From Anas platyrhynchos (lineage: Eukaryota; Chordata; Aves; Anseriformes; Anatidae), in assembly GCF_047663525.1 (NCBI RefSeq), contig NC_092617.1, positions 4,902,501 to 4,966,500 of the forward strand: a stretch of DNA of 64,000 nt, given 5' to 3'. The notes beneath the pieces were generated by a model, which saw only the letters and a program-made list of their open reading frames with translations, had not been told where the DNA came from and searched no databases. Each line of letters opens with the position of its first letter. Within the stretch, counting starts at the first letter, position 1. The translations under genes were made by a program, and so were the position numbers. Positions 31,667 to 41,364 of the stretch are shown here, piece after piece.

Positions 31667-32602
31667 ATGCCCAACGTCAGCTCTGTGAGTGAGTTCCTCC
31701 TGCTGGCATTCACAGACACGCGCGAGCTGCAGCTCCTGCACTTCACGCTCTTCCTGGGCATCTACCTGGCTGCCCTCCTGGGCAACGGCCTCATCCTCAG
31801 CGCCGTAGCCTGCAACCACCGCCTCCACACCCCCATGTACTTCTTCCTCCTCAACCTTGCCCTCCTTGACCTGGGCTGCATCTCCACCACTCTGCCCAAA
31901 GCCATGGCCAATGCCTTCTGGGACACCAGGGTCATCTCCTATCAAGGCTGTGCTGCCCAACTCTTTCTCTTTGCTTTCTTGGTTGTAGCAGAGTATTACC
32001 TTCTCACTGTCATGGCCTATGACCGCTACGTTGCCATCTGCAAGCCCCTGCACTACGGGAGCCTCCTGGGCAGCAGAGCTTGTGCCCAGATGGCAGCAGC
32101 TGCCTGGGGCAGTGGCTTTCTCAATGCTGTCCTGCACACAGCCAACACATTTTCCCTGCCCCTCTGCCACGGCAATGTTGTGGACCAGTTCTTCTGTGAA
32201 ATCCCCCAGATCCTCAAGCTCTCTTGCTCAGATGCCTACCTCAGGGAAGTTTGGGCACTAGTTTTTAGCGTTTCTATAGCCTTTCTTTGCTTTGTTTTCA
32301 TCATGTTATCCTATGTGCAGATTCTCAGGGAAGTGCTGAGGATTCCCTCTGAGCAGGGCCGGCACAAAGCCTTTTCCATGTGCCTCCCTCACCTGGCCGT
32401 GGTCTCCCTCTTTATCAGCACTGGCATGTTTGCCTACCTTAAGCCTCCCTCCATCTCTTCCCCATCCATGGATCTTATTGTGTCAGTTCTCTACTCAGTT
32501 GTTCCTTCATCAGTGAACCCCCTCATCTACAGCATGAGGAACCTGGAGTTCAAGGATGCAGTAAGGAGACTATTTGGATACATGCTTCTTTACAATCACT
32601 AA
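31667..32602 (+). CDS. Olfactory receptor, OR14-like (gene 4)
   Basis: A 311-residue odorant GPCR in one exon. N-terminal NVSS; GN at residues 39-40; LHTPMYFFLLN at 53-63; cysteine 95 at the start of TM3; MAYDRYVAIC at 116-125; FFCEIP at 175-180; RHKAFSMC at 232-239; NPLIYS at 284-289. The ATG at 31667 lies 24 bp inside the coding exon. An out-of-frame ATG ten bases upstream gives only a short frame. Tail RLFGYMLLYNH. AATAAA near 32809 is followed by a run of about 17 A. TM5 (VFSVSIAFLCFVFIML) and ICL3 (REVLRIPSEQ) are the most distinct parts. Confidence 0.94.
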   Translation: MPNVSSVSEFLLLAFTDTRELQLLHFTLFLGIYLAALLGNGLILSAVACNHRLHTPMYFFLLNLALLDLGCISTTLPKAMANAFWDTRVISYQGCAAQLFLFAFLVVAEYYLLTVMAYDRYVAICKPLHYGSLLGSRACAQMAAAAWGSGFLNAVLHTANTFSLPLCHGNVVDQFFCEIPQILKLSCSDAYLREVWALVFSVSIAFLCFVFIMLSYVQILREVLRIPSEQGRHKAFSMCLPHLAVVSLFISTGMFAYLKPPSISSPSMDLIVSVLYSVVPSSVNPLIYSMRNLEFKDAVRRLFGYMLLYNH

Positions 32603-32814
32603 TGTTTGTGAGTTCCCTGATTATTTCAGGAACTGTGAGGAAAAATTTTGTTACTATATTTCTCTATAAATATTTTCCACATTTTTTTTTCTTTTGATTT
32701 AAATTATATTATCCTTAACCTGCTACCTGATTTTCTTATTTATATTTTTTCATTTATAGTGACCCAGTCCTCTAATTATCGAAAGAAGCAGGTTATGTAG
32801 AGAAACATAATAAA

Positions 32815-33290
32815 TAAAAAAAAAAAAAAAAATCAGATCTACTTTGTTATCTGCTGCAATCTCTTCCCATCTCCTCCTGTGTGGGGGACCAGCTCCAGCA
32901 CACAGGAGGGTCTCTGGGCCAAGAGCCCAGCTGCTACATGGAGTTGGGTCAGGGATGCTGCTTCTCTGGAGCCATGGTCATGGCCAGCAGCAGGACGTGG
33001 TCTTGTCACTGCTGCTCTCTTCTGGCTTTACGTGTGTTCTCCTGTGCTTTTTTATTCGGATAAGCCATCAGATCTCATGTGTCTTGGTGACAGTCCTGTT
33101 CTCTCTGCAGTGGCATCCCTGTGGCTGCAGGCAGCAGCAGGCACTGTGCAGCCCTGGGTCACAGCTGCCTCCCTGCTAGCACCACAGTAACAGGAGGGTC
33201 TGGCTCAGGGCAAACCAAGAACCCTGGACACCTCTCCAAAGCTGCTGCCAAGAATACAGCCAAGAGGTTGCTCCCTGCTCTTCGCTTTTC
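32815..33290 (+). repeat. R3 block, 3' flank of OR gene 4, copy 3
   Basis: Starts right after a poly-A run (32816-32832). It contains CACACAGGAGGGTCTCTGGGCC, CATGGTCATGGCCAGCAGCAGG and the CTGCAGTGGCATCCCTGTGGC phrase, as in copies 2 and 5. It stops at a CR1 fragment. Confidence 0.75.
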
Positions 33291-33299
33291 TGGGGTTCT

Positions 33300-33530
33300 T
33301 GTGCCGGGTTCTTCACCTGGGGCTCAATAACCCCAAACAGAGCTACAGGCTGGGAGATGAGTGGTTGGAGAGCTGCCAGGCAGAGAAGGACCTGGGAGTA
33401 CTGGTTGATAGTTGGCTGAATATGGGCCAGTAGTGTGCTCAGGTGGCCAAGAAGACCAACAGCATCCTGGCTTGTATAAGAAGCAGTGTGGCCAGCAGGG
33501 CTAGGGAGGTGATTGTCCTCCTCAGGTACT
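33300..33530 (+). mobile_element. CR1 LINE fragment (internal)
   Basis: A frameshifted piece of ORF2 (AWSS-type [45 protein letters not shown]). Closely related to the element at 10355, but cut at both ends and carrying a stop at the AMBER codon after MGQ. Confidence 0.85.
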
Positions 33531-33897
33531 GATAGGAGAGTGATGTAACCACTTGAGAAGCTAAAGTCAGAATGAAAACTTGAAGTGACTTGGAGTATTA
33601 ATGGGCCCCACTGAGGGCTGTTACTAACAAAGCCTCCCCAGGGCTTTGTTAGGGCAGATAATTGGAAGCCATGGTTACAGACAGGCAAAGCACTGTGCTG
33701 AGAAAAATCTTGGTTGGTTTTAGTGAAGCAGAAGAGCCAAGGCCTGACCACGGCCACTGGGAGAGAAGACCCTGCACACCCGTGTCTGGATCAGGGCTCT
33801 TCCTGGGGTCTGTGGGATGTGGTGGGTACTGTGATGCTATTAGAAGACCTTCATTTTGACACCTCCTCAGCCCTGCACATTGTTGCAAGGAAGCAAT
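33530..33897 (+). repeat. R2 duplicated block, copy 4 (short)
   Basis: Close to 19155-19520 (GTGACTTGGAGTATTAATG, AACAAAGCCTCCCCAGGG, GGTTACAGACAGGCAAAGC). It breaks where an inverted R1 core begins. Confidence 0.65.
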
Positions 33898-35130
33898 GCC
33901 AACAGTCAGCATGCCAAGCAGGTGCCTTCTGCTGGCCTAGCAGGGCCACTGCCAGATGTCAGCCCAAAAGTGCAGTTCCCAGGGAGAAGGTAAGGCTGAC
34001 CTGCCACTTCCAGACACAAGTGACCTCACAGTCCCTTTCTGTGACATGTTTCTGCTGCTGCCCTATCAAGTGCAGAGACAGAAGTGACCTCACAGTCAGT
34101 GCCACAGTCACATTGCTCCTGCTGGGGCAGGAGATCCTGAGGCAGAGCCGTGCTCATCACAGCATTCCCATCCTTCTCCTTCTTTTGGCCCACAAGCTGA
34201 TCAGATCAGGGTGAGCAAGAGAGTAAAGGTAAGGGAAAGGGGCTATGGGCTGCGTTTTGGCTTCAAGAGATACTTTGAGGTCAGGCATAAGAGTAGTGGA
34301 TTCCTGTCAGGTTGTAGAGTAGCATTTAGGTTTAGGGATTAATATCACTTGTTAAAATAAGGGAAAGGCTTTACATGACTGTTTTAAACCAGTGTTACAG
34401 CAGAATCAACATTGTCTGAATGTTCTAAACTCACAGAAATCATTAATTTCTCCTGGCCAAACTCCTTTCCCCCCCCCCAAATCTCACATCTCTCCTGGCC
34501 AGGCTTCTCCTGACTTCCCCATATCAGTCATCTTCCTAGGGACAGCTTTCTGATGGCTTTCATGATCTCAGAGTATCTGTCTCATATCTGCTGGCTACTC
34601 CTTTCTTGAGACTGATGTGGCACCTAAGTCAGGATGAAAAGTATCCCAAAGGCTGTAGGCGAACCCTGCACAATATGCCCAGCATTTCTTGTACTACCCC
34701 AAAAATTTTGTTTCCTGATTTCAGCTTCTGGATACGGAATGGTTTCTGTGCACCCAGGCTATCTTTTTTTGAACCATTATGCAGTTTGCCCCAAGCATCT
34801 TAGAGGCAGTGGCCCCCTCTGTGTCGAAAACTGAAAGCAGTCCTAAAGGATGACTTCAGGCAAAAGCTGACACCTCTGACATGACAAACCCTATCCAAGA
34901 CCTCTTCCTCTATGCAGCCTACCAGGTACTTAGAAGGAGCTGATCTCAGAAACTACATGCACAGCAAGTGCCTTCTGCTGCCTTACCATGGACACTGGCA
35001 GATGTGAGCCTAAAGGCACAGATCCCAGCCAGGAGTCAAGGGTGACCTGTCAGCTACTTCAGAAAGCAGTCACCTCACAGGCCATTTAACAACCATTCGC
35101 TTCCTGCTGGACTTAGTGTTTCTGAGGCAC
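33898..35130 (-). repeat. R1 duplicated blocks, copies 5 and 6 (inverted, tandem)
   Basis: 33898-34160 is an inverted R1 core (CATGCCAAGCAGGTGCC, AAGTGCAGAGACAGAAGTG). 34200-34430 is the inverted proximal part. 34440-34900 matches 42290-42600 (CTCACATCTCTCCTGGCCAGG, AGTATCTGTCTCATATCTG). 34960-35120 is a diverged second core. A C homopolymer lies at 34471-34479. No gene. Confidence 0.55.
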
Positions 35131-35721
35131 CACTGAGCTTATAATACCACACCTACAAAACACCCCCTTTTTGGGCCCGGACCTGCCCAGGTAGAAGTGA
35201 TCTGGTTGTGATCCTCCAAGCTCATGGCACACCTGCTGGGCTCCCAGCCTCTCTGACACACAGGAGCCAGTTCTGGGCCAGTCCTTTGAGGTGCTAGGGC
35301 AGGAGGGATCTTGCAGACAATGTTTCAGCCCCGTGCCTGTTGGCGGTCTCTCAGCTCCTAGTGCAGACTGAAGAACTTGTTTGTATCCAGAAGCCATGAG
35401 CCAAAAGGTGGCATAGAAGGCACTCAGGGGAAGCGCCCTCTCAGCCCCAGCCCCAGCCCGAACCCCAACTGGTGGTGCTGCTCTGCAGAGCGAGGGGGCT
35501 GTGGTGCCTGTGGCACAGGGGCTGCAGAGCTCTCCTCTGCCTGCTCACAGCAGATTGAGCACTTGAGCTCTAGACAGTCCACATGGGACACAACATGGTG
35601 CTTAGCAGTAAATATTGGCGTCATCTTTCTAAGACAAGCTAGCAGTTTCTCAGAGACTGGCAGCACAGCGGTCTGCTTGTGGGTATTGATGAGTTACTAG
35701 ATATTCCTTATGTTTGGGGTT
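35131..35721. other. No gene recognised
   Basis: Unique-looking sequence up to the provirus. 35440-35470 has a small CCCAGC-type repeat. Open frames on both strands lack motifs. Confidence 0.4.
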
Positions 35722-36797
35722 TGTGAGGAATGTGTTAACAATTCGTGTCCATAAAGAACAGTCCTGTCTGCCTCTGGGCCCTGCACTGGCAATTTAATTC
35801 TTGAACCACAGATGCAGTGTGTCCCAGTCTCCCCCTCATTCTACTCAATTTATCACGTCTTCAGAAAACACTCCCTAAATTTATGAACCTGTTTGCTTTT
35901 GTTATTCCGGACTTCTATTTCTAACAGTTACAGCCTTTTTTCCTGTCTTCTTTGAGATTAACTTAACACTGCTATAGATGTGTCTGTGAATGGCTGGGGA
36001 AGAATGTTTTAATTACTCGTGAAGTGTCAAATAAGAAAGCTGTTTGATGTCTGGGAGTTTCAGACCAACTGATAACAACTAGTGACTGTTATGGGATACT
36101 ATGTGGATCTTTGGTATCTGGCTAGGAGGCCGAGAGATTAAGAGGAAGGAAAAAGAAGCTGAAGGACGGCTGGGAGACAAGACTTGCAGAAAATGTTCTA
36201 TAAACTTGGTATGCTGCCGAGTGAGTACAAAGGTGAGAGGAAGACTACGAGCCTTCATCATGAAAGACCCCTAGAGACCCCCAGAGGAGACTGATGCGCA
36301 TGCTCCAGTAGGAGGGACTGGACCCTGGAAGCTAATTATAGAATCATAGAATCATAGAATATCCTGAGTTGGAAGGGACCCTTAAGGATCATCAAGTCCA
36401 ACTCTTGACACCGCACAGGTCTACCCAAAAGTTCAGACCATGTGACTAAGTGCACAGTCCAATCTCTTCTTAAATTCAGACAGGCTCGGTGCAGTGACCA
36501 CTTCCCTGGGGAGCTTGTTCCAGTGTGCAACCACCCTCTCTGTGAAGAAATTATAATTAATTATAATTAATTATAATTATAATTATAATTATCTATTTTT
36601 TTTTTGGAAGTAGTAATGAATATATATTAGTCTAGGAGCATAAAAATCAGCTGCTTGATGTAACTGGTGTGCGTCCTGGTGGTGCGGAGACTCCCGGTGC
36701 ACCCAGCGCTGTTTGCTTACCTCTATTCCTTTATATTCTTTTAATAAATCCTATTTTTTTATTTAATCCTAATTTGAATCCTGAGCCATTTATAACA
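35722..36797 (+). mobile_element. 5' LTR of the gammaretrovirus-like provirus
   Basis: Matches the 3' LTR closely once the CR1 insertion (36340-36550) is removed. Ends are TGTGAGG...TATAACA. CATAAAAAT near 36639 could be the TATA element, and AATAAA at 36743 the poly(A) signal. Bases 36552-36597 are an expanded AATTATAATT run absent from the 3' LTR, beside the CR1 insertion point. Confidence 0.85.
36340..36550 (-). mobile_element. CR1 3' end inserted in the 5' LTR
   Basis: Begins with three GAATCATA repeats (the CR1 tail on minus) and continues as the CR1 3'-UTR and the end of ORF2 (AGTTGGAAGGGACCC, CCTGGGGAGCTTGTTCCAGTG). The 3' LTR is uninterrupted at this point, so the insertion came after integration. 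Confidence 0.9.
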
Positions 36798-36800
36798 ATT

Positions 36801-36818
36801 TGGGGGCTCGTCCGGGAT
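36801..36818 (+). promoter_or_regulatory. Primer-binding site, tRNA-Pro type
   Basis: TGGGGGCTCGTCCGGGAT lies three bases after the LTR end. It is the standard tRNA-Pro primer site of gammaretroviruses, with all 18 bases matching. It fixes the strand and class of the provirus. Confidence 0.95.
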
Positions 36819-36999
36819 GGTTATAGTTCCTGAATTCTGATTTAATCTAGGAGAGGCGCCCCACCATTTGGTGGCTCCTGTTTGAGTCAGATCGGGACTA
36901 ATGCCATCCTGAACCTGAATAAAGGTAAGCAAAGAATTTGATTTTTTTTGAGCTCCCTTGTTGCCGGCTGTTTTTTGCCCGTAATTCTGCGCGCGAAGA

Positions 37000-37190
37000 T
37001 CCGGACGAAGATGACAGAGTCGTTTGGATACCGTTCGGTTGGATTCCGGTGTCCGGAATCGAACCGGATGAAGACGACAGTCGTTTGGATACCGTCTGGT
37101 TCAATCCCAGACGAAGACAGCAGAGACGCTGGTGGGTACCGTCCGATTGGAGTCTGGACGAAGACGACTGATTCGTAAGATACCGTCCGG
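37000..37190 (+). repeat. Leader repeat in the provirus
   Basis: Three to four imperfect units built on CGTTTGGATACCGT..GGTT..GACGAAGAC, about 55-60 bp each. They lie between the primer site and the gag start, where packaging signals are usually found. Function is not inferable from sequence alone. Confidence 0.6.
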
Positions 37191-37409
37191 TTGGGTAAGG
37201 GTACGGTTGCCAGTTTTTGTGTGTGAGAGTGTAACTGAGACTTCTAAAGTCAGCGTGGAGGTCTTTTTGTTTTCTCACTGGTTCTAATCTCCTGTCGGGG
37301 GGGCTGGACTGGTGAGAAGAGTGGGTGGGTGATAGGTCCTAAACCCCCTGCAAGACACTCTCACTGGGCAGCCAAGGGCTGTGGGAATTGCCACTAGTAA
37401 AATTCCTGG

Positions 37410-37469
37410 ATGGGTCAGATAAAATCGAAGACCAAGGACCAGAAAGGGAGCAAATTACCAGATATATGA
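37410..37469 (+). pseudogene. gag start remnant
   Basis: The ATG is followed by Gly-Gln and a lysine-rich stretch, as in myristoylated gammaretroviral matrix proteins, then an in-frame stop after 19 codons. Sequence beyond does not resume a recognisable gag. It is too short to be certain, but the position and the N-terminal Met-Gly fit. Confidence 0.5.
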
Positions 37470-39452
37470 CCAAAAAGTCCATTATGAATAATGATTAGAA
37501 ATTGGAACAATAGGGGCCCCAGAAAATTAAAGAGTAAATTAAAAATAATCCAGTATTATATGATAGAATGACCAAAAGAACCCTTAAGACCCCATGTATT
37601 TTGATCCACGGAGGACGGGGTCTGTCAGGCTTTGAACATTAATAGTAGAATACCTGTGGATCCGGAAAAGAGCAAGCTGAAACATTGGAATTAGAATTTA
37701 GAGAGCAATTGATTAAGAATGAATATGTGCTACTGTGCTGTGCTGCACTTATACCACCAGATAACAGAAGCCTCTCGGACACCGAGAACCAGATCAAAAA
37801 CAACCTCATGGTTCAGACTTTAACCAAGGGGTCTAAAATAAGGAGGACTGTTCATAAAGGGACAGGTTATGCATATGTATAGGAATGTTCATGTATATGT
37901 AACTTTTTACTAAAGCAATTTGTCACGTTAGGCCTGCACGACTTTGGTGGGACTACCCACCCCGTGCTGCACGGAACTGAGTAAACATACCTACTTTACA
38001 ATCTTACTGATTGTGGAGTCAGCTTTCTGTGAGTCATTTTGGTGAGCCAGGCAGGAGGCACTCTGCTCGGCTGCGGGATCGGCTGCAGCGTGGACGCCCC
38101 TAGGTGCACCCTGAGTGTTTTTGCTCAGAGGGGACTCCACTCTCAGCTGCTCACCGCAGGAGCAAGGATCTCCTGAAACTGCAGACAAACGGTATGTTTT
38201 CAGCTGCTGGAGGGATACTAACTGGAGTGTTAATAATTGTATGTGTTTTTATGTATGTATTTTGTGTTGAAAGTATTTGTGTAAATGTAAGGGTTTGAAA
38301 CAAAGTGTTACAAGTCACTTCACGAAGAACACAGTCAGAGACAATACTTATTTGGTTGGTTATCATTCTAAATTATATTCCTGTGGTATGAATGAGATGT
38401 GCTTGAGGCCTCTGTGTGCGATTGTGCTGTGTGAGTGAGACGCAGCGTTGCTGCAAAGCGAGTGCAGAGTTCCGATCCCTGGTTCCGTACTCTCTGCAAG
38501 GGAGTGGGCAGAGACGAACGAAGTGCTTGACAGACTGAAAAGAAGTGCTGTTTTATCCAAGTTTTGAGTGGTGGTGCCTAATATATGGGCCCGGTGTATC
38601 CTGTGTATCTTGTGTATCCTATTTTTGCTCTTAAATGTTTTGACTGTGACAAGAAAAAGGCAGGAGCATGATATGACATGCTTCCTGCAACATATGAGGC
38701 CCGCACAGGCCGAGACCTGGACTCGCTGAGACCTGAACAGGCTGAGAGACCAGAGCGGCGCCGAGAGACTGGAGCGGCGCCCGGAGAGCTGAGACACTAC
38801 GGAGGGAACTACCGCTGGACGGAGAGAGCCCTGAGAGACGCTGCAGAGCCACAGATGGCTCTGAGAGACACAGAATAGACCTGACAGAAGCTGCAAAATG
38901 CAGGGAAATTGAAGTAATTGCGGAACATCCGAGATCGAGTTGCTACGGGAGACCAGAGGCGTCAGTGGACACTGGTAGCTGACCCTCACCGTGAGGCGAG
39001 TCAGCACAGAGCAGAGGGACGGACATCAGGACCCTGCAGCCTGTCTGACGTAACCATGGAGGCAGCGGCAGCGGCTGTGCTGCTTCACTCTAGCGTTCTT
39101 TTTATAAAAGGTTTATCTTGCAATGCAAAAAAAGACTATTAGTCCCCAGATCGGTGTTATAACTATTACTAATGACGACTTAGCTCTATTGCAGGGCAGA
39201 GATGCAGATTACACTGCCAAACGACCACCGGCAGGCTCTTTCACAAACCTAAGGTTGCAGCTGGCACTGCCTGCAGCCGTATAGCAGACGTTACACTCTC
39301 TTTCCTAACTAGTAATCATGTGTCTCATCCATTTGTGGTGAATGGCCAGTGACAAAAAGAAAAGGGGGGAGACAAAGACAGAAACGGTACAAGGAGGATG
39401 CCACTGACACTAACAGCATGGGTAATAGGAGTAGTATAAGTGATACAGGTGA
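37470..39452 (+). other. Proviral interior of uncertain origin
   Basis: Occupies the place of gag and pol, but I recognise no protease, reverse transcriptase or integrase motif. An open frame at 37685-37882 (65 codons) has no known motif. 37890-38042 looks like the end of another LTR with leader (GAGTAAACATACC..., then GAGTCATTTTGGTGAGCC), with a donor-like GGTATGT at 38190. 38680-39060 is GC-rich with repeated CTGAGAGACC phrases. 39330-39450 reads as a basic then polar frame (QRQKRYKEDATDTNS). It may come from a second retrovirus by recombination. Confidence 0.4.
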
Positions 39453-39805
39453 CGGTGCGGGGCGCTCTGCCTGCTGCTCGCCTTCGCCTGACTGTGCACT
39501 GCTGCCAACGGTGCTAGAGTAAAATGTGAAGACTGCTCAGATGGCAGTGATGAGAGTGCTTGTGTGAAGAAGATGTGTACTGAATCTGACTTTGTGTGCA
39601 TAGATATCAATAAAGTGTGTAACCAGCAGAGAGACTGCAAGGACTGGGGTGATGCCCCTGAAGGAATGCAACATAAATGAATGTGACTGTCCAGCTGGGA
39701 AACTGTGGAGATAGTGATGAATGCCAAAACCCTGGTATCTGTAGTCAAATCTGTATCAACCTGAAAGGCTATCAGATGAATCCTGCTACAGGAACCTGGA
39801 AAGGG
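39453..39805 (+). pseudogene. VLDLR: Captured host gene fragment: VLDL-receptor-like, intronless and internally deleted
   Basis: From 39456, one frame reads a hydrophobic signal-peptide-like run (CGALCLLLAFA, then a TGA at 39489), the mature start ARVKCE, an LDL-A module end ([16 protein letters not shown]), the next module's start (ESDFVC), a jump to the last LDL-A module ([16 protein letters not shown]) and ECNINEC. A frameshift near 39662 follows. Then come EGF pieces: [27 protein letters not shown] and GYQM..ATG. The last motifs are those of VLDLR rather than LDLR or LRP8 (recalled family knowledge). Modules on separate exons in the host gene are joined without introns, so it came from mRNA. 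Several modules are deleted inside. Confidence 0.75.
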
Positions 39806-40439
39806 CCATACAGCAAAGCAAATTAGATAACTGTTATTTAACTTGTCAGAAGATAAAAAAGGAAGTGTTTCAACAAGCAGCCACGGGAAGGAAGAATCAC
39901 TGAACCCTCGGTGTGAGGGACTGTACCTTGTTTTACTGACTACTGAAACAGCTGTAAGAACCGCAGAAAGGGACCCATGCATCCGGAATAAAAGGACCAG
40001 TAACTGCTGAAACTTGGAGGGTTGAGTCCGCTCCTGGGAAACTGAAACTCAAGCTAAGGAAGAACTAATATTCTGGCAACGAGGCTGTGCATGAATTAAG
40101 GATGCCAAATAAAGGGGACAAGCCTGAAGGGAGGAAAGGGAGAAGGCAAGACCAGGGCAGGACCCTCCACTGCGGTGTGTATGGTCTACCAAGGGAGGCA
40201 ACCCCTATGGGTATTGACTGCCGAGTGAGAGGGCCTCGACTGGACTTCTCCCACACTAAGGTCAGGTTGTCCTGAGAAAATAACATAAGAACCTTTTTTT
40301 TAACCTATATAAATTTGTGATTCGTTTTCCAGGAGCTGGATCACCCTGACAGGCCGAATGGTAACACAAGCCTGAATCAACCCTGAAGGTGTTTGCCTAT
40401 TATGATCCAGATACGTGGGCAGAAGACAGATCCTGGGAC
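39806..40439 (+). other. Proviral interior, no motif recognised
   Basis: Between the VLDLR-like piece and the env remnants. All frames have frequent stops. It could be decayed env surface-subunit sequence by position only. Confidence 0.35.
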
Positions 40440-40625
40440 TATAGGACCCCAGTATATATACTTAATAGAATAATTAGGTTATTAGCTGTAATAGAAATAG
40501 TTATAAATGATGAGAACTGCTTTGTATCAAAATAGCCTAGCTTTGGATTATTTACTAGCACAAGAAGGAGAAGTCTGTGGAAAAATTAGCTTTAGTAATT
40601 GCTGTTTAAAAATTGATAAAAAGGG
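40440..40625 (+). pseudogene. env transmembrane-subunit remnant (ectodomain)
   Basis: Short readable pieces separated by stops and shifts include [14 protein letters not shown] and SNCC, a C-X7-CC arrangement like the conserved CX6CC/CX7CC motif of gammaretroviral transmembrane proteins. It is interrupted by a foreign LTR. Not functional. Confidence 0.65.
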
Positions 40626-41042
40626 TGTTTCTTCCTAGTAGCTGATAGAAAGTTATGTTCTGGTTTAGGATGAGAAGAATGTTAATAATATGCTGATGTT
40701 TTAATTGTTTTTAATTGTTACAGAGCAGTGCTTACATCAAGCCAAGGACCAAGCTAAATTCAGCTTCTCACTGTCCTGTCAGCAGGCAGGCTGGGAGGAG
40801 GGCCGGACTGCTCGGGGTTAGGTTGGGCATCGGACAGCAGGTGGTGAGCAATTGCATTGTGCATCACTTGTTTCGTACACATTATTACTAGTAGTACTAT
40901 TATAATCATTATTGTTATTATTATTATTGTTATTATCTTCTTGTTTTTATCTCAACTCACAGGCTTCACTTTCCCATTTCTCTCTCCCATCCCAGAGAAG
41001 GAGAGGGGGGAGGTGAGCGAGCAACACAAACCTGGAAGGATA
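40626..41042 (+). mobile_element. LTR of another ERV family inserted in env
   Basis: Matches the family at 63730 and 8905-9080: TTCTTCCTAGTAGCTGATAG, TGTTCTGGTTTAGGATGAGAA, CAGAGCAGTGCTTACATCAAGC, CATTGTGCATCACTTGTTT, a TTATTA run (40905-40935) and CCCATCCCAGAGAAGGAGAG. Both extreme ends appear trimmed. It splits the env remnant between the CX7CC region and the membrane anchor. Confidence 0.75.
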
Positions 41043-41049
41043 TGGAATG

Positions 41050-41364
41050 GGATTTATTTTCATTTATTTTCATTTATTTTTATTTTCATGGCTGCCTGGT
41101 GGACCATGGGTTAAAAGAGTGTTATTTTTATTGTTATGTGGTGTAAAGATGTTATTGTTTATACCTTGTATGATACCTTGTCTTACATTATTAATACACC
41201 GGGTGATAAATAGTACATTGGTAATAACTTCATTTAAAAAAAAAGAAGAGAATATGTCAATTATGATGCTTAAGAATTGGACCCTCCAAGAACAAACTGA
41301 TGAAATCCAATTATTAATAACAGAAGAGACACGAATTGGGGATATTAAAAAGAAGATAAGGGAT
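41050..41364 (+). pseudogene. env remnant: membrane anchor and tail
   Basis: An open frame from 41047 reads SWLPGGPWVKRVLFLLLCGVK, then a hydrophobic span and a basic end (HRVINS). This is the pattern of a gammaretroviral env membrane-spanning segment and cytoplasmic tail. The frame continues past a purine-rich tract (AAAAAGAAGATAAGGG, ~41347-41363) into the LTR and stops at 41403. The start is created by the LTR insertion upstream, so this is not an independent gene. Confidence 0.7.

Noticed and set aside
31574-32170. 198-codon frame on the minus strand of OR gene 4, with similar ones opposite genes 2, 3, 5, 6 and 7 (for example 62188-62763)
   Set aside because: They lie exactly antisense to conserved TM1-TM4 coding sequence and exist because the GC-rich receptor codons avoid stops on the other strand. 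Low-complexity E, V, G content and no motif.
38678-38878. Frame with repeated DxRPEQAERPERRRETG-like residues inside the provirus
   Set aside because: Derives from short GC-rich repeats; no retroviral or host motif and no clear start context.
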